This document shows positions 28,599 through 37,914 of a DNA stretch of 64,000 nt, piece after piece. The notes below the pieces were generated by a model. That model did not search any database. It was not told the origin of the DNA and was given only the letters and a program-made list of their open reading frames with translations. Positions within the stretch are counted from its first letter, which is position 1. The number at the start of each line of letters is the position of its first letter. The position numbers and the translations under genes are program-made. Origin of the DNA: Io17-Chloro-G2 sp965226915 (GTDB lineage Bacteria; Chloroflexota; Dehalococcoidia; Lucifugimonadales; UBA3495); NCBI GenBank assembly GCA_965226915.1, contig CBDDEJ010000004.1:124001-188000 (forward strand), given 5' to 3'.

Positions 28599-30411
28599 CT
28601 AAACGAAGGCGCTGAATCCGTCTGGTATCTGGACTTCGATCAGACGCACGCTGTTGGACGATTGGGCGTCCTCCAGGGCGCGGGTCATCTCCGCGACGGT
28701 TGAAATCTTCACGCCCGCGAACCCGTAGGAATCGAAAAGTTTGACGAAGTCCGGGTTCACCAGGTCGGTGGCGAAATACCGTCTGTCGAACATTTGCTTC
28801 TGGTAGTTTTTCAAAACGCCCCAAGCACTGTCGTTGAACATCAGGATGATCGGGTTGACGCCGTATTGGGCCGCGGTGGCCAACTCCTGAAAATTGTACT
28901 GAAAGCCGCCGTCGCCGGTAACGCAGACCACTGGGCGTTCGGGGCGTCCCAGTTTGGCGCCCATCGCCGCCGGGAAGGCGAAGCCCAGGCCTACCCAGCC
29001 GTGGGGATACATGAAAGTGCGGGGCTGGTTGATGTTAAGGCACCGTATGGCCCGGCTGGCGGGCACCGTGGGGTCCAGGGAAAATATGGTTTCTTCGGGC
29101 ATGACACTCCGAATAGCCTCGAAGGCACGCAGTTCATTGCCCCAGGTTTCTTTTAGCCGGTCGTAGATCTGCTGTTTCATGCCAGCCGATTCCGCACGGT
29201 AGGCCTCACCCTTGGAAACGTCCCTGGAGCCGATGCCGTCCAGAAGTTGGCGCACCACGGCGCGGGAATTCGCCACCAATGAAACCTTGGCGGGGTAGTT
29301 GTTCCCAATTGAATCGCCGTCCAAAAGCACGTGAGCCAGCTTAGCCGGAAGTTGCATACCCACACCGACCGTGGACCTGTAGGGAAGGATGGACCCCAGA
29401 ACCAAGGCAAAGTCGCAGGTGCCTAGAAACTCGGACGGAAACCCCGATTCTCTCCAAGCTGCCGTTTTCTTAGCGACGATTGTCGATGTAACAGTGGGTT
29501 CTTGAACCGTATTACAGACACTATCATGCCACATAAGACTATAATACGTCTGTCTGGCGTAGCGCGAAACCCGGCCAATGGCTTTCCGGCCAGACCTCTA
29601 GCCATTCGAGTACAGGGTTTTCGCCCCAGATGCGCTTTCCCATGGCCTGGCCAAGAGACAGTGGATGGTTCTCGGGGAAGGCGCCCTTGGCCCCATCGCA
29701 GGTGACCACCGGGGCGCCCAACATTTCGGCAAGTTCGATTATCTCCGCCGTGCCTCCCTGGGATTGCACCTCTTCGCCCACTAGGATCACCGGGCGCTTC
29801 GAGTTAAGCAGTAGTTCCAAGGTGCGCTCGACCAGAACTGGGTCTCCCTGCGGTATATCCGGCTCTCTTGGTCTCAGCACTTCCACTTCGGCTTCGGTTC
29901 CAAGCAAGTCGGTGGGAATCTCCAGTTCTATGGGCCTGGAGCGTCTGGTTTGGAAACGCTGAAACGCCTCCACGATGTGGTCTGGTATGGACTCAACCTG
30001 GCTGATCGAGGCATTCCAATCGGTCACTGCCTCAAACATCCTGGGCTGGTCCTTGGTCTCGTGGGTGACCAGACGGCCGCTGCCGATGAATTCTTGCTCC
30101 ACGTTGGTGGTGATCTCCAATACTGATGAACTGGAGAAATAAGCCTCGCCCAAGGCACCGACTGAGTCGGCCGCGCCGGGACCCGTGCTGGTCAGCAGCA
30201 CCCCCGACTTGCCCGTCGCCCTGGAATAACCGTCGGCCATGAATCCGCAGCCCAACTCCATCCTGCCTCCTATGAAGCGGATGTGGTCTTGCTCGCGGAA
30301 TAACGAGTCAAACATGTCCAGCGTGTGAATGGATATGATTCCGAATATGTGGTCCACGCCCTGGGCCTTCAAGGACTCGGTAAAGGCCTGGCCGCCGGTC
30401 ATTTTGGCCAA
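28599..30411 (-). pseudogene. ThDP-dependent enzyme, acetolactate synthase-like, split by MITE
   Basis: The gene starts at TTG 30411 after GGAGGAATTAAA, just downstream of the pyruvate dehydrogenase genes. The first half (to 29598) has Glu52 in GGRMELGCGFMADGYSR and the central domain; the second half (from 29422) has the cofactor motif VTGDGGFQYN...MFNDSAWG. A 179-bp MITE (29423-29601) separates them. Excising it with one CTAG left rejoins the frame exactly (NPVLEWLGTCDF), giving 545 residues, the normal length. The element contains its own ATG (29534), from which the C-terminal half is open. The enzyme is probably inactive now. Confidence 0.85.
29423..29601 (-). mobile_element. 179-bp MITE, copy 1
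   Basis: It begins and ends with CTAG (29423-29426, 29598-29601) and has imperfect terminal inverted repeats (AGGTCTGGCCGGAAAGCC against AAACTCGGACGGAAACCC). The same 179-bp sequence is at 53374-53552 and 61716-61894. CTAG target choice and small duplication suggest an IS630/Tc1-type transposase acts in trans. It has no coding capacity for a transposase. Confidence 0.88.
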
Positions 30412-30490
30412 TTTAATTCCTCCGTGCTTTAGCTATCAGCTTTCAGCGGTCAGCTTTCAGCCGTTCAATGGGTCTTGTTTCAAGAGATGG

Positions 30491-31747
30491 TCACCCTAGG
30501 AGCAGGCTGACGGGGTTTTCCAGCAGGTTTTTTACTTCCACCAGGAACTGGGCCGCCTCGGCGCCGTCGGCCACCCGATGGTCGACGGAAACGGTGGATT
30601 TCATCATCTGGGCCACGGCCAATTGTCCCTCCCGGGCCACCGCCTGTTCTTTTACGCGGCCCACCGCCAGCACGGCGGCATGGGGCGGGAATATGATAGC
30701 CACAAAACTGTCCACGTCAAACATTCCTAGGTTACTGATGCTAAAGGTGGTTCCGCTGTATTCATCGTTGCGCAGTGTGCCGTTGTTGGCCCTCGCGATA
30801 AGGTCCCGGCTGGCGGCGGCGATCTCCACCAGGGATTTGCTCTCACAGCCACTGATGCCCGGCACGATGAGCCCTGCGTCCAACGCGATTGCGATTCCCA
30901 TATTTACGCTGGGGTTCATCTGAAGGTGGTCACCCCGGAAGAAAGCATTAAACTTGGGGTGGCGCCGCAGGGCTATAGTAGCCGCCTTGATGACCATGTC
31001 ATTGACGCTGACCCGGTTTTCCGCGGGGATGGCGTCGTTGGTGTCCCGCCGCAATTGCATGGCCTTGGTCATGTCAATGTCCGAAGTGACGTAGAAATGG
31101 GGAGCGTCCCGCTTGCTGTCCGAAGTCACCTTGGCTATGGTTTGACGCATTCGAGACAGGTCGACATTTTCCGGGGCAGCGGCCGGGGTCGGCGCAGCGG
31201 GGGCGCCCGGAGAAGCCGAAGTGGAGGGCTGGTATTCCAAGACATCTTGCTCCACTATCCGGCCGCCGGGACCGCTTCCAGTCACGCGAGTCAGGTCGAT
31301 GCCTTTCTCTTTGGCCAGGCGGCGGGCGATGGGGGACGCCCGAACCTCTCCCGCGGCCGCGGCCGACGACGGCGGGGCTGGCGGGGTTGGTGTTGGTTCG
31401 GCAGCCTGCGAGGCGCCGTTATCCGCGGATTGGCCGCTCTCCGGCGTACTGGATGGCGCGACGCTAGACGGCGAACCGAGCCCTTCTAGATCGTCAGGCA
31501 GTGGCTCGTCTGGGTCGGTGATCACAGCGATGAGTTGTCCCACGGGAATGGCTATTCCTGCATCGACTACGATCTTACGCAGCACCCCGGAGGTATAGGC
31601 CTCGAATTCCACCGTGGCCTTGTCGGTTTCGATGTCTGCGATGACTTCGCCGCGGGCGACGGCTTCACCTTCTTGCTTATACCAACGGACCACCGTGCCC
31701 TCTTGCATGTCGTACCCCATTTGGGGCATCACTATTGAGGTTGCCAA
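30491..31747 (-). CDS. pdhC: Dihydrolipoamide acetyltransferase, E2 of pyruvate dehydrogenase
   Basis: 418 residues; TTG start with CAGGAGG upstream. Single lipoyl domain at residues 1-80 with lipoyl Lys43 (DIETDKAT), a Pro/Ala/Ser-rich linker, the peripheral subunit-binding domain at about 136-172 (VRASPIARRLAKEKG), then the acyltransferase domain with catalytic DHRVADG (His390). E2 forms the core of the complex and transfers acetyl groups to CoA. It follows the E1beta gene, on the same strand; the gap of about 165 bases is longer than elsewhere in the cluster. Confidence 0.94.
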   Translation of the reverse strand: MATSIVMPQMGYDMQEGTVVRWYKQEGEAVARGEVIADIETDKATVEFEAYTSGVLRKIVVDAGIAIPVGQLIAVITDPDEPLPDDLEGLGSPSSVAPSSTPESGQSADNGASQAAEPTPTPPAPPSSAAAAGEVRASPIARRLAKEKGIDLTRVTGSGPGGRIVEQDVLEYQPSTSASPGAPAAPTPAAAPENVDLSRMRQTIAKVTSDSKRDAPHFYVTSDIDMTKAMQLRRDTNDAIPAENRVSVNDMVIKAATIALRRHPKFNAFFRGDHLQMNPSVNMGIAIALDAGLIVPGISGCESKSLVEIAAASRDLIARANNGTLRNDEYSGTTFSISNLGMFDVDSFVAIIFPPHAAVLAVGRVKEQAVAREGQLAVAQMMKSTVSVDHRVADGAEAAQFLVEVKNLLENPVSLLLG

Positions 31748-31913
31748 GGCTGCCTCCTGACGGACTTGATGGGAGAGGATTCCGCAGGCTCAGGTTAGAT
31801 ATCAGGCATTGATGATAAAGCAAGGCCCGTGGACGGGCAAGGCACAACGGTTCATCGAGGAATCATACTGGGAAACCGGACCCTGAACGAGGCCGTGGTG
31901 ACGCGAAGCTTGG

Positions 31914-32891
31914 TTAGCCGTTGACCAGATCCCGAACGGCGGAGGCTACCGAGTTTGCATTGGGAATCGCCAGTTGCTCCAGGGGCATGGAGTACGGGAT
32001 GGGGGTTTCCACCCCGGCGACGCGGCGCACCGGGTTGTCCAGGTAGTCGAAAGCCGCCTCCTGGATCTGGCTGGAAATCTCGCCGGCAAACCCGCCAAAC
32101 TTGTGGGTCTCTTCCACCACCACCGCCCGGTGGGTCTTCTTCACCGACTCGGCAACCGTCCCGGTGTCCAGAGGCCGCAGAGTCCTCAGGTCCACCACTT
32201 CAGCGTCTATTCCCTCTTGGGAAAGCAGTTGGGCGGCGGCCAGCGACACCTGGGCCATGCGGGAGTAGCTGACGATGGTTACGTCTTTCCCCTCTCGCTT
32301 GACGGCAGCTTGGCCCAAGGGAATCTTGAAATCGGCATCTGGCGCCTCGCCGCGGGAACTATACAAAAGAATGTGCTCCACGAACACAACCGGATCTTCC
32401 TTCTCGCGGCAGGTTCGGAACAAGCCCAAAACATCCTCCGGCGATGATGGAACGACGACGTGGATGCCAGGCACCGAGGCAAACCAGCCTTCAAACGACT
32501 GGGAATGGGTGGCGGCCACGGAAGCTCCCGCGCCGGTTACGGTGCGGACCATCAGGGGCACGGAAAGCTGCCCGCCGGACATGTAGCGCATCTTAGCCGC
32601 GTGATTGACGATCTGGTCCATGGCCAGCAAGCTGAAGTTGATGGTCATCAACTCGACTATCGGCCGGAGCCCCGCCATGGCGGCGCCCACCCCCGCGCCG
32701 ACTATCGCCGACTCGGACAGGGGCGAGTCTTTGATCCGCTTCTTGCCGTATTCTTCCCAAAAGCCCTTGGTCACGGCGAAAGCGCCGCCGTAGGGGCCAA
32801 TATCCTCGCCCATCAAGAAGACCCGGGGATCCTGATCAAGGGCCTCCCGCATTGCGGTGGCCACCGCTTCTCTGTAAGTGAATTCAGCCAC
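31914..32891 (-). CDS. pdhB: Pyruvate dehydrogenase E1 component, beta subunit
   Basis: 325 residues. I start it at the GTG at 32891, which follows GGGGGGAAGCC and lies 13 bases after the E1alpha stop codon; the frame above is the tail of E1alpha. Family features are EDIGPYGGAF, PLSESAIVGAGVGAAMAGLRPIVE, the DQIVNHAAK helix and HKFGGFAGEI. With E1alpha it forms the ThDP-dependent heterotetramer decarboxylating pyruvate (or a branched 2-oxo acid). Confidence 0.94.
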   Translation of the reverse strand: MAEFTYREAVATAMREALDQDPRVFLMGEDIGPYGGAFAVTKGFWEEYGKKRIKDSPLSESAIVGAGVGAAMAGLRPIVELMTINFSLLAMDQIVNHAAKMRYMSGGQLSVPLMVRTVTGAGASVAATHSQSFEGWFASVPGIHVVVPSSPEDVLGLFRTCREKEDPVVFVEHILLYSSRGEAPDADFKIPLGQAAVKREGKDVTIVSYSRMAQVSLAAAQLLSQEGIDAEVVDLRTLRPLDTGTVAESVKKTHRAVVVEETHKFGGFAGEISSQIQEAAFDYLDNPVRRVAGVETPIPYSMPLEQLAIPNANSVASAVRDLVNG

Positions 32892-32904
32892 TTCGGCTTC
32901 CCCC

Positions 32905-33888
32905 CTACCCTTCGTAAACGCCTTGATAAAGCTCTTCCGGCCCGGGGAAGGGGCTGGCTTCGGCGAACTCGGCGGCCGCCACAACCTGTTCGTCCACGGC
33001 CGCGTCCATCTGGTCGAAGTCCTCTTCGCTGGCCAACCCCTGGCCGATCAACCACTCCCGGTAACGGGGTATGGGATCCTGAGAACGCCAGTATGCAACC
33101 TCTTCATCGGGACGGTAGTTTGCCGGGTCGGCGATGGAGTGGCCCTGCATCCGGTAGGTCCGGGCTTCGATAAACGCCGGGCCTTTGCCGCCGCGCACAT
33201 CATTGAGCACATCAATCATCAACTCATGGACCGCGACCACGTCGTTGCCGTCCACCCGGTAGTTGTCCATGCCATAGGCGTCGGCCAGCTTGTACATCTG
33301 CCTATGCACCGCCAGGGTATCGGCCGAAGGAGCGCCCATCCCATAGAGATTGTTCTCACAGAAGAATATGATCGGCAGGTTCCAAACGGCAGCCAGATTC
33401 ATCGTCTCGTGAAACTCGCCTTCGTTCAGCGCTCCGTCTCCCATGAAACAAAGAGCGACCCGGTTTTCCTCATTGTACTGGCTGGCCAGAGCCAATCCGG
33501 CGGCGATGGGTAATTGACCGCCCACTATGGCGTATCCGCCCATGAAGTTCTTGGAAGTGTCGAAAAGGTGCATGGAGCCGCCCTTGCCCTTGCTCACTCC
33601 CGTGGCCTTTCCGAATAGTTCCGCCATCACAGCGCCGCTGTCCAACCCCCGCGCCAAGGCATGGCCGTGATCACGGTAATGGGTGACCACGTAGTCTTGT
33701 TCCGACAATGCCGAGATAGCACCGGTGGCAATGGCTTCCTCGCCGGTGTAGACATGCAAGAAGCCCTTGATGTTGCCGCGGGTGTACTGCCGCTCGCATT
33801 CCCGCTCAAACTCGCGGATCAGGCGCATCAAGCGGTATAGCTCCAGCAGTTGGGTTTTGCTTATGTCCTTTTGGTGTGCTATCGCCAC
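32905..33888 (-). CDS. pdhA: Pyruvate dehydrogenase E1 component, alpha subunit
   Basis: 327 residues, GTG start at 33888. The ThDP/Mg site is FMGDGALNEGEFHETMNLAAVWNLPIIFFCENN, and GKGGSMHLFD, YRMQGHSIADPANYR complete the family pattern; the loop phosphorylated in eukaryotes is short. It is the second gene of lpd-pdhA-pdhB-pdhC, linking glycolysis to acetyl-CoA. Substrate preference for pyruvate over branched acids is inferred, not proven. Confidence 0.94.
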   Translation of the reverse strand: MAIAHQKDISKTQLLELYRLMRLIREFERECERQYTRGNIKGFLHVYTGEEAIATGAISALSEQDYVVTHYRDHGHALARGLDSGAVMAELFGKATGVSKGKGGSMHLFDTSKNFMGGYAIVGGQLPIAAGLALASQYNEENRVALCFMGDGALNEGEFHETMNLAAVWNLPIIFFCENNLYGMGAPSADTLAVHRQMYKLADAYGMDNYRVDGNDVVAVHELMIDVLNDVRGGKGPAFIEARTYRMQGHSIADPANYRPDEEVAYWRSQDPIPRYREWLIGQGLASEEDFDQMDAAVDEQVVAAAEFAEASPFPGPEELYQGVYEG

Positions 33889-33969
33889 GAACCTCGCACC
33901 TTCCCTTCAGCCACCCAGCATCAACTCGATTGATTTCTAGGGCAGTAAAACGTCGTTTCAGCGTCGTTT

Positions 33970-35355
33970 CTAGGAATGGATCGCCCGTCCTTGGGCGCTG
34001 AGCGCCGCCTCTTTGACCATCTCTGATAAAGAAGGATGCGGGTGAACCGCCCAACCCAATTCCAGCGTCGTCCCTTCCAGCAGTTTGGTCATGGCAAGCT
34101 CGCCCAGCAATTCGGTGACTTCGGGGCCAATCATATGCCCGCCCAGCAGCTCACCGTACTTCTCGTCCACCACCAGTTTAACGATTCCTTCGGTCTCGCC
34201 CATGGCCAAGGCCTTTCCGTTGGCCTGGACATTGAAGGAGCCGATACTCACCTGGTTTCCCTGTTCCCGGGCCTGGGCCTCGGTGAGCCCGAAACTGGCG
34301 ATCTGGGGTTGGCAGTAGGTGGCCCTGGGCATGAATGCGTAATCCAGGGGTTGGGTCTCCATTCCAGCCATGTGCTCCACGGCAGTGACGGCCTGGGCGG
34401 TGGCCACATGGGCCAAGGCCAATTTCCCGGTTACGTCCCCTATCGCGTAAACCCCGGATACGTTAGTGGCCATTTGGTCGTCAATTTGGATGACTCCGTT
34501 TTGGATTTCGATTCCCAAGGCGCCGAGTCCCAATTCTTCCGTGTTGGCCTGTATGCCGATGGCAACCAATACCTGGTCCACTTCCAGCGTTTGGGTCGCG
34601 CCATCCTTGTCCACCGACAGTTTCGCGCCGGGCCCGGACGTGTCGACTCCCGTTACCCCGGCGCCGGTCATCACATTGATTTTCATACGAGAAAACGCCC
34701 GCTCCAGCAGCGGGCTTATCTCTTCATCTTCGTTTGGGACCAGACGGGGCAATAACTCCACCACCGTCACTTCCACACCATACATCTTGTAGATATAGGC
34801 AAATTCCACGCCGATGGGCCCGCCGCCAACGATTGCGATAGAAGACGGCAACTGAGTCTGAATTATCGACTCGCGGCTGGTGATCACCTTGTCCCCGTCG
34901 ATGGGCAACGGCGGTATGGACCGGGGACGCGCCCCAGTGGCGATCACAATGTTTTTGGCGTTTAGCTCTCGGCCTTCGGGGGATATCTCGACCACGCCCT
35001 GACTCTTGACTACCCCGGTCCCCTCAATGTGGTCCACATTGTTTTTGCGCAACAGGAAGGAAACGCCGCGCGTGTTACGATCGACGACTTTCCTGCTTCG
35101 TTCCATTGCTACAGAATAATCAGCTTCAAAATTATCAAATTTAAGGCCAAATTCCTCGGCCCGGTGGAAATAGGATATGACCTCAGCGTTTTTCAAAAGC
35201 GACTTGCTTGGAATGCAGCCCCAGTTCAAGCAAACACCGCCAAGGGCCTCGCGCTCGACTATGGCGGTCTTCATCCCCAACTGTCCGGCCCGTATGGCGG
35301 CTACATATCCCCCTGGCCCGGCCCCAATCACAACCAAATCGTAATCTGAATCCAT
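33970..35355 (-). CDS. lpdA: Dihydrolipoyl dehydrogenase (E3)
   Basis: 461 residues with an FAD-binding GAGPGGYVAA (11-20), redox-active pair Cys42/Cys47 (GGVCLNWGCIPS), NAD-binding GGGPIGVEFA, and C-terminal active-site His440/Glu445 (HPHPSLSE). The length is normal. It oxidises dihydrolipoamide on E2 and passes electrons to NAD. The first gene of the pyruvate dehydrogenase cluster, about 80 bases before pdhA. The ribosome site is AGGATT before the ATG. Confidence 0.95.
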   Translation of the reverse strand: MDSDYDLVVIGAGPGGYVAAIRAGQLGMKTAIVEREALGGVCLNWGCIPSKSLLKNAEVISYFHRAEEFGLKFDNFEADYSVAMERSRKVVDRNTRGVSFLLRKNNVDHIEGTGVVKSQGVVEISPEGRELNAKNIVIATGARPRSIPPLPIDGDKVITSRESIIQTQLPSSIAIVGGGPIGVEFAYIYKMYGVEVTVVELLPRLVPNEDEEISPLLERAFSRMKINVMTGAGVTGVDTSGPGAKLSVDKDGATQTLEVDQVLVAIGIQANTEELGLGALGIEIQNGVIQIDDQMATNVSGVYAIGDVTGKLALAHVATAQAVTAVEHMAGMETQPLDYAFMPRATYCQPQIASFGLTEAQAREQGNQVSIGSFNVQANGKALAMGETEGIVKLVVDEKYGELLGGHMIGPEVTELLGELAMTKLLEGTTLELGWAVHPHPSLSEMVKEAALSAQGRAIHS

Positions 35356-35657
35356 TTAATCCTGCTGGTTAAATTCGCTAAGTGTGGCAGTCGCGCCCAG
35401 ATACTCGCATATCGAGGATCCGGCTTCCGGCTGGCTGTTCTGTTGAACGGCAAAAATATATCAACATTTGCGGCGGGTTCCAGTATACAAGCGGCAAATA
35501 AGGCTTACAAGGGAGCGTGCCCCCGGTCACTTCGTTCCCAGTCCACTCCAATCAAGCCCAAGGGCCGGTCTCCCTTATCAATCAGCGTCCAATTGTTTGG
35601 GATTGGCGCATCTGCTATGATATTCGTCAGGCAGCAGTGCCGCCGCGAGGGGTGATG

Positions 35658-35858
35658 ATGTTCAGACCCGGACCAGAGTGGATAGTCGTTCTGTTGGTCG
35701 TTCTTTTGCTGATTTTTGGGGCGAAGCGTCTTCCCGATATTGGCTCCTCCCTGGGAAAGGGAATCCGCACGTTCAAAAGCGCGGTCACCGGAGAGGACAA
35801 CGATTCCACCCAAGAAACACCGGCGTCTCGTAATGGCCGGGACGACGAAACTACCTGA
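35658..35858 (+). CDS. tatA: Sec-independent translocase subunit TatA
   Basis: 66 residues. I start it at 35658, 5 bases after GAGGGG; an adjacent ATG at 35655 is an alternative. N-terminal membrane helix (PEWIVVLLVVLLLIFG) followed by the TatA/E hinge FGAKRLPDIG and amphipathic helix GSSLGKGIRTFKSAV, then an acidic tail. With TatC it forms the twin-arginine pore for folded proteins. It is transcribed away from lpd and convergent with the tatBC operon, with a terminator between. Confidence 0.9.
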   Translation: MFRPGPEWIVVLLVVLLLIFGAKRLPDIGSSLGKGIRTFKSAVTGEDNDSTQETPASRNGRDDETT

Positions 35859-35900
35859 CCACTTTGCGTAGATCGGCCGCCCCAGCGAGTGACGTTTAGA

Positions 35901-35935
35901 CAGGACCAAGTTAAATGCTTGGTCCTGATTTTTTT
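35901..35935 (+). terminator. Intrinsic terminator of tatA
   Basis: Perfect 10-bp stem CAGGACCAAG (35901-35910)/CTTGGTCCTG (35918-35927), 7-base loop, then a 7-T run (35929-35935). Confidence 0.92.
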
Positions 35936-36028
35936 GCGGTTGGATCTAAAAAATTCTGGACTGGTTGTTCTGGATTAAGAATTTAGATACCGAACCGAAC
36001 CCTCCCCTTTTGCAAAGGGGGATTTCCG

Positions 36029-36060
36029 CCCCACGGCCCCACGGCCCCACGGCCCCACGG
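36029..36060. repeat. Four tandem 8-bp repeats (CCCCACGG)
   Basis: Four perfect units between the tatA terminator and the end of tatC. Likely a slippage-prone simple repeat; no coding role seen. Confidence 0.9.
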
Positions 36061-36125
36061 CGCGAAAGTCATGGCTATCTGGAAACAACTTAGCCGGAAC
36101 CCAGTCACCGGAAAACGTTGTCCCG

Positions 36126-36875
36126 CTAAGAACGCGTGGCCACCTCGGAAATCCGGCGGCTACGGCCTGCCACCTTGGCCAGCAGAACGCCTAACTCGTA
36201 AAGCACCAACAGAGGCGCCGCCACCAGCGCCTGGTTTACCGGGTCCACTGTCGGTGTGATGATTGCCCCCAGGATGAACGCCACCACCACCCAATAGCGG
36301 CGAAAGCGCCCCAACATGCGAGCGTTGACTATGCCCAATTGCGCTAGCAGATACATCAAGATCGGCGTCTCAAAGGCTATGCCCATCCAGAACATAAGCC
36401 GCAGCATCAAGTTTACGATGTTGCTCACCCTGATCAATGGCGTGGCCAGGTCGCCGCCAAATGTCAGCAGGAAGTGAAGCGCCGGCGGTGTGAGGAGAAA
36501 ATAGGCAAAGGCGATCCCGGCGACAAACGCCAGCAAAACGCCCGGCATAAAACCCAGCAGGTATCGCTTCTCCCGGCCCGTTAGACCCGGCGCGACGAAC
36601 ATGATCACCTGGTAGAGAATCACCGGCATCGCCAAGATAAATCCGCCGACGAATGAAACCTTGATGCTGGTGGACAACAACTCGGTGACCTCGATGTAGA
36701 CGAGCTGACCTATTCCGACGTCCAAGTCCCGGGCGGGCAGCACCAAGAGTTCGATTATCTGGCGGAAAAAGGCAAAAGCCACCCCGCTGCCAATCAATAA
36801 CGCTATGACCGATATGAAGACCCGGCGCCTCAGTTCTGCAAGGTGTTGGAGGATTGACAACTCCCGGCTGGTCAT
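36126..36875 (-). CDS. tatC: Sec-independent translocase subunit TatC
   Basis: 249 residues, six hydrophobic segments. Conserved TatC positions: N-terminal HLAELRRRV (11-19), the FVAPGLTGREKRYLLGF loop (with the E/K of signal-peptide binding), and the final ITPTVDPVNQALVAAPLLVLYELGV. It recognises the twin-arginine signal. Start overlaps the tatB stop by 4 bases (ATGA), so translation is coupled. Confidence 0.95.
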   Translation of the reverse strand: MTSRELSILQHLAELRRRVFISVIALLIGSGVAFAFFRQIIELLVLPARDLDVGIGQLVYIEVTELLSTSIKVSFVGGFILAMPVILYQVIMFVAPGLTGREKRYLLGFMPGVLLAFVAGIAFAYFLLTPPALHFLLTFGGDLATPLIRVSNIVNLMLRLMFWMGIAFETPILMYLLAQLGIVNARMLGRFRRYWVVVAFILGAIITPTVDPVNQALVAAPLLVLYELGVLLAKVAGRSRRISEVATRS

Positions 36876-37252
36876 TCTTCTTTGTCCCGAAGGTTTTGGT
36901 CCCGAAGGTTTTGGTCCCGAAGGTTTTGGTCCCGTAGGTTTTGGTCAGGTAGATTTGGGTCAGGCGGGTTTTGATCTGGCGATTGTTCATGGTGAGACGG
37001 TCTCTCGCTGGAACTGGTATCAAGGCTGGATTGGGCCTCTGGACGTTCAACAGCAACCCGGCCGCTGGGCCCGCGTTCCTCGCCCCGCTCCACGTTTATC
37101 GCTTCCATGACCTCGTTGAAGGACCGCCGCAATTCGCCGATGAGTTTACCCGCCGAGCGAGCGGTGTCGATAGACCGGGATGGACCAAGAACCAAAAATC
37201 CGATAACCAAGACCACACCCAACTCCACGATGCCCATCCCCATGAGGTTCAT
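36872..37252 (-). CDS. tatB: TatB-like subunit with in-frame repeat tail
   Basis: 126 residues. N-terminal membrane helix with MGIVELGVVLVIGFLVLGPSR (family E and P residues) and an amphipathic helix to about 50, then a long polar tail. The tail contains DQNLR repeated four times, followed by DKEE at the C-terminus, encoded by a 15-bp tandem repeat. TatB bridges TatC and the substrate; the position directly before tatC supports TatB rather than TatA. The ATG overlaps the end of maf. Confidence 0.87.
   Translation of the reverse strand: MNLMGMGIVELGVVLVIGFLVLGPSRSIDTARSAGKLIGELRRSFNEVMEAINVERGEERGPSGRVAVERPEAQSSLDTSSSERPSHHEQSPDQNPPDPNLPDQNLRDQNLRDQNLRDQNLRDKEE
36886..36945. repeat. 15-bp tandem repeat in tatB
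   Basis: Four units of CCCGAAGGTTTTGGT (the last with one A-to-T change) in the tatB 3' coding region. Length 15 keeps the reading frame, so copy-number change would only alter the tail length. Confidence 0.92.
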
Positions 37253-37914
37253 GGGCGCGTCTCAGGTTGTTGCGGGGAAGTTTGCCGGGCGGAGTCAAAA
37301 GGGCATTCGGCCGTGCAACTCGATGGCGCCTTAAGGGTTGTGCGTTCGGGCAAGGGATAGCCCAATTCTTGCAACATTTCCAGCAGCCGGCAGAGGGGAA
37401 GACCCACAATGTTGGAATAGCACCCCCGCCACCATTCGGCGGGATGAAGTTCCTGGTCTTGTACGGCGTAGGCACCCGCTTTGTCAAAGGGAGTCCCAGA
37501 CCTGATGGAAGCGTCGATCTCAGCTTCCGTCAGGACCCTCAGTTTAATAGGGCTGGCCATGAAATCGGTTCTTCTGTCGCCGGTGGCTGCGTTGACCACT
37601 GAAATCGCGGTCATCACATGGTGTTGGGTCCCACTCAAGCGTTGCAACATCCGCCGGGCGTCAGATGCATCGACGGGTTTGCCCAGAACCTCGCCGCCGG
37701 AGACCACCATGCTGTCCGCGCCGATGACGAATCCTTCCGTCAATCCTCCAGCAGACGCCGATGCTTTGTCTTGCGCCAACCGCATAACCATGTCTTGAGG
37801 CGCCTCTCCGGGCAGAGGGTCTTCCGGCACGCCGGCCGGCATCACCTGAAAGTCCAATCCCAAGCCTGACATCAGTTCTTTTCGGCGGGGTGAGGCCGAC
37901 GCCAAGACTAACAT
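37249..37914 (-). CDS. maf: Maf-like nucleotide pyrophosphatase
   Basis: 221 residues from the ATG at 37914, one base overlapping the rumA stop (TGATG). The Maf signature LASASPRRKELM opens the protein, followed by GADSMVVSGGEVLGKP and KAGAYAVQDQ. The C-terminal about 30 residues are an unusual extension (rich in Ser/Pro/Thr). Maf proteins hydrolyse non-canonical nucleotides (dTTP/UTP or m7GTP type) and guard against misincorporation. Middle gene of rumA-maf-tatB-tatC. Confidence 0.9.
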   Translation of the reverse strand: MLVLASASPRRKELMSGLGLDFQVMPAGVPEDPLPGEAPQDMVMRLAQDKASASAGGLTEGFVIGADSMVVSGGEVLGKPVDASDARRMLQRLSGTQHHVMTAISVVNAATGDRRTDFMASPIKLRVLTEAEIDASIRSGTPFDKAGAYAVQDQELHPAEWWRGCYSNIVGLPLCRLLEMLQELGYPLPERTTLKAPSSCTAECPFDSARQTSPQQPETRP

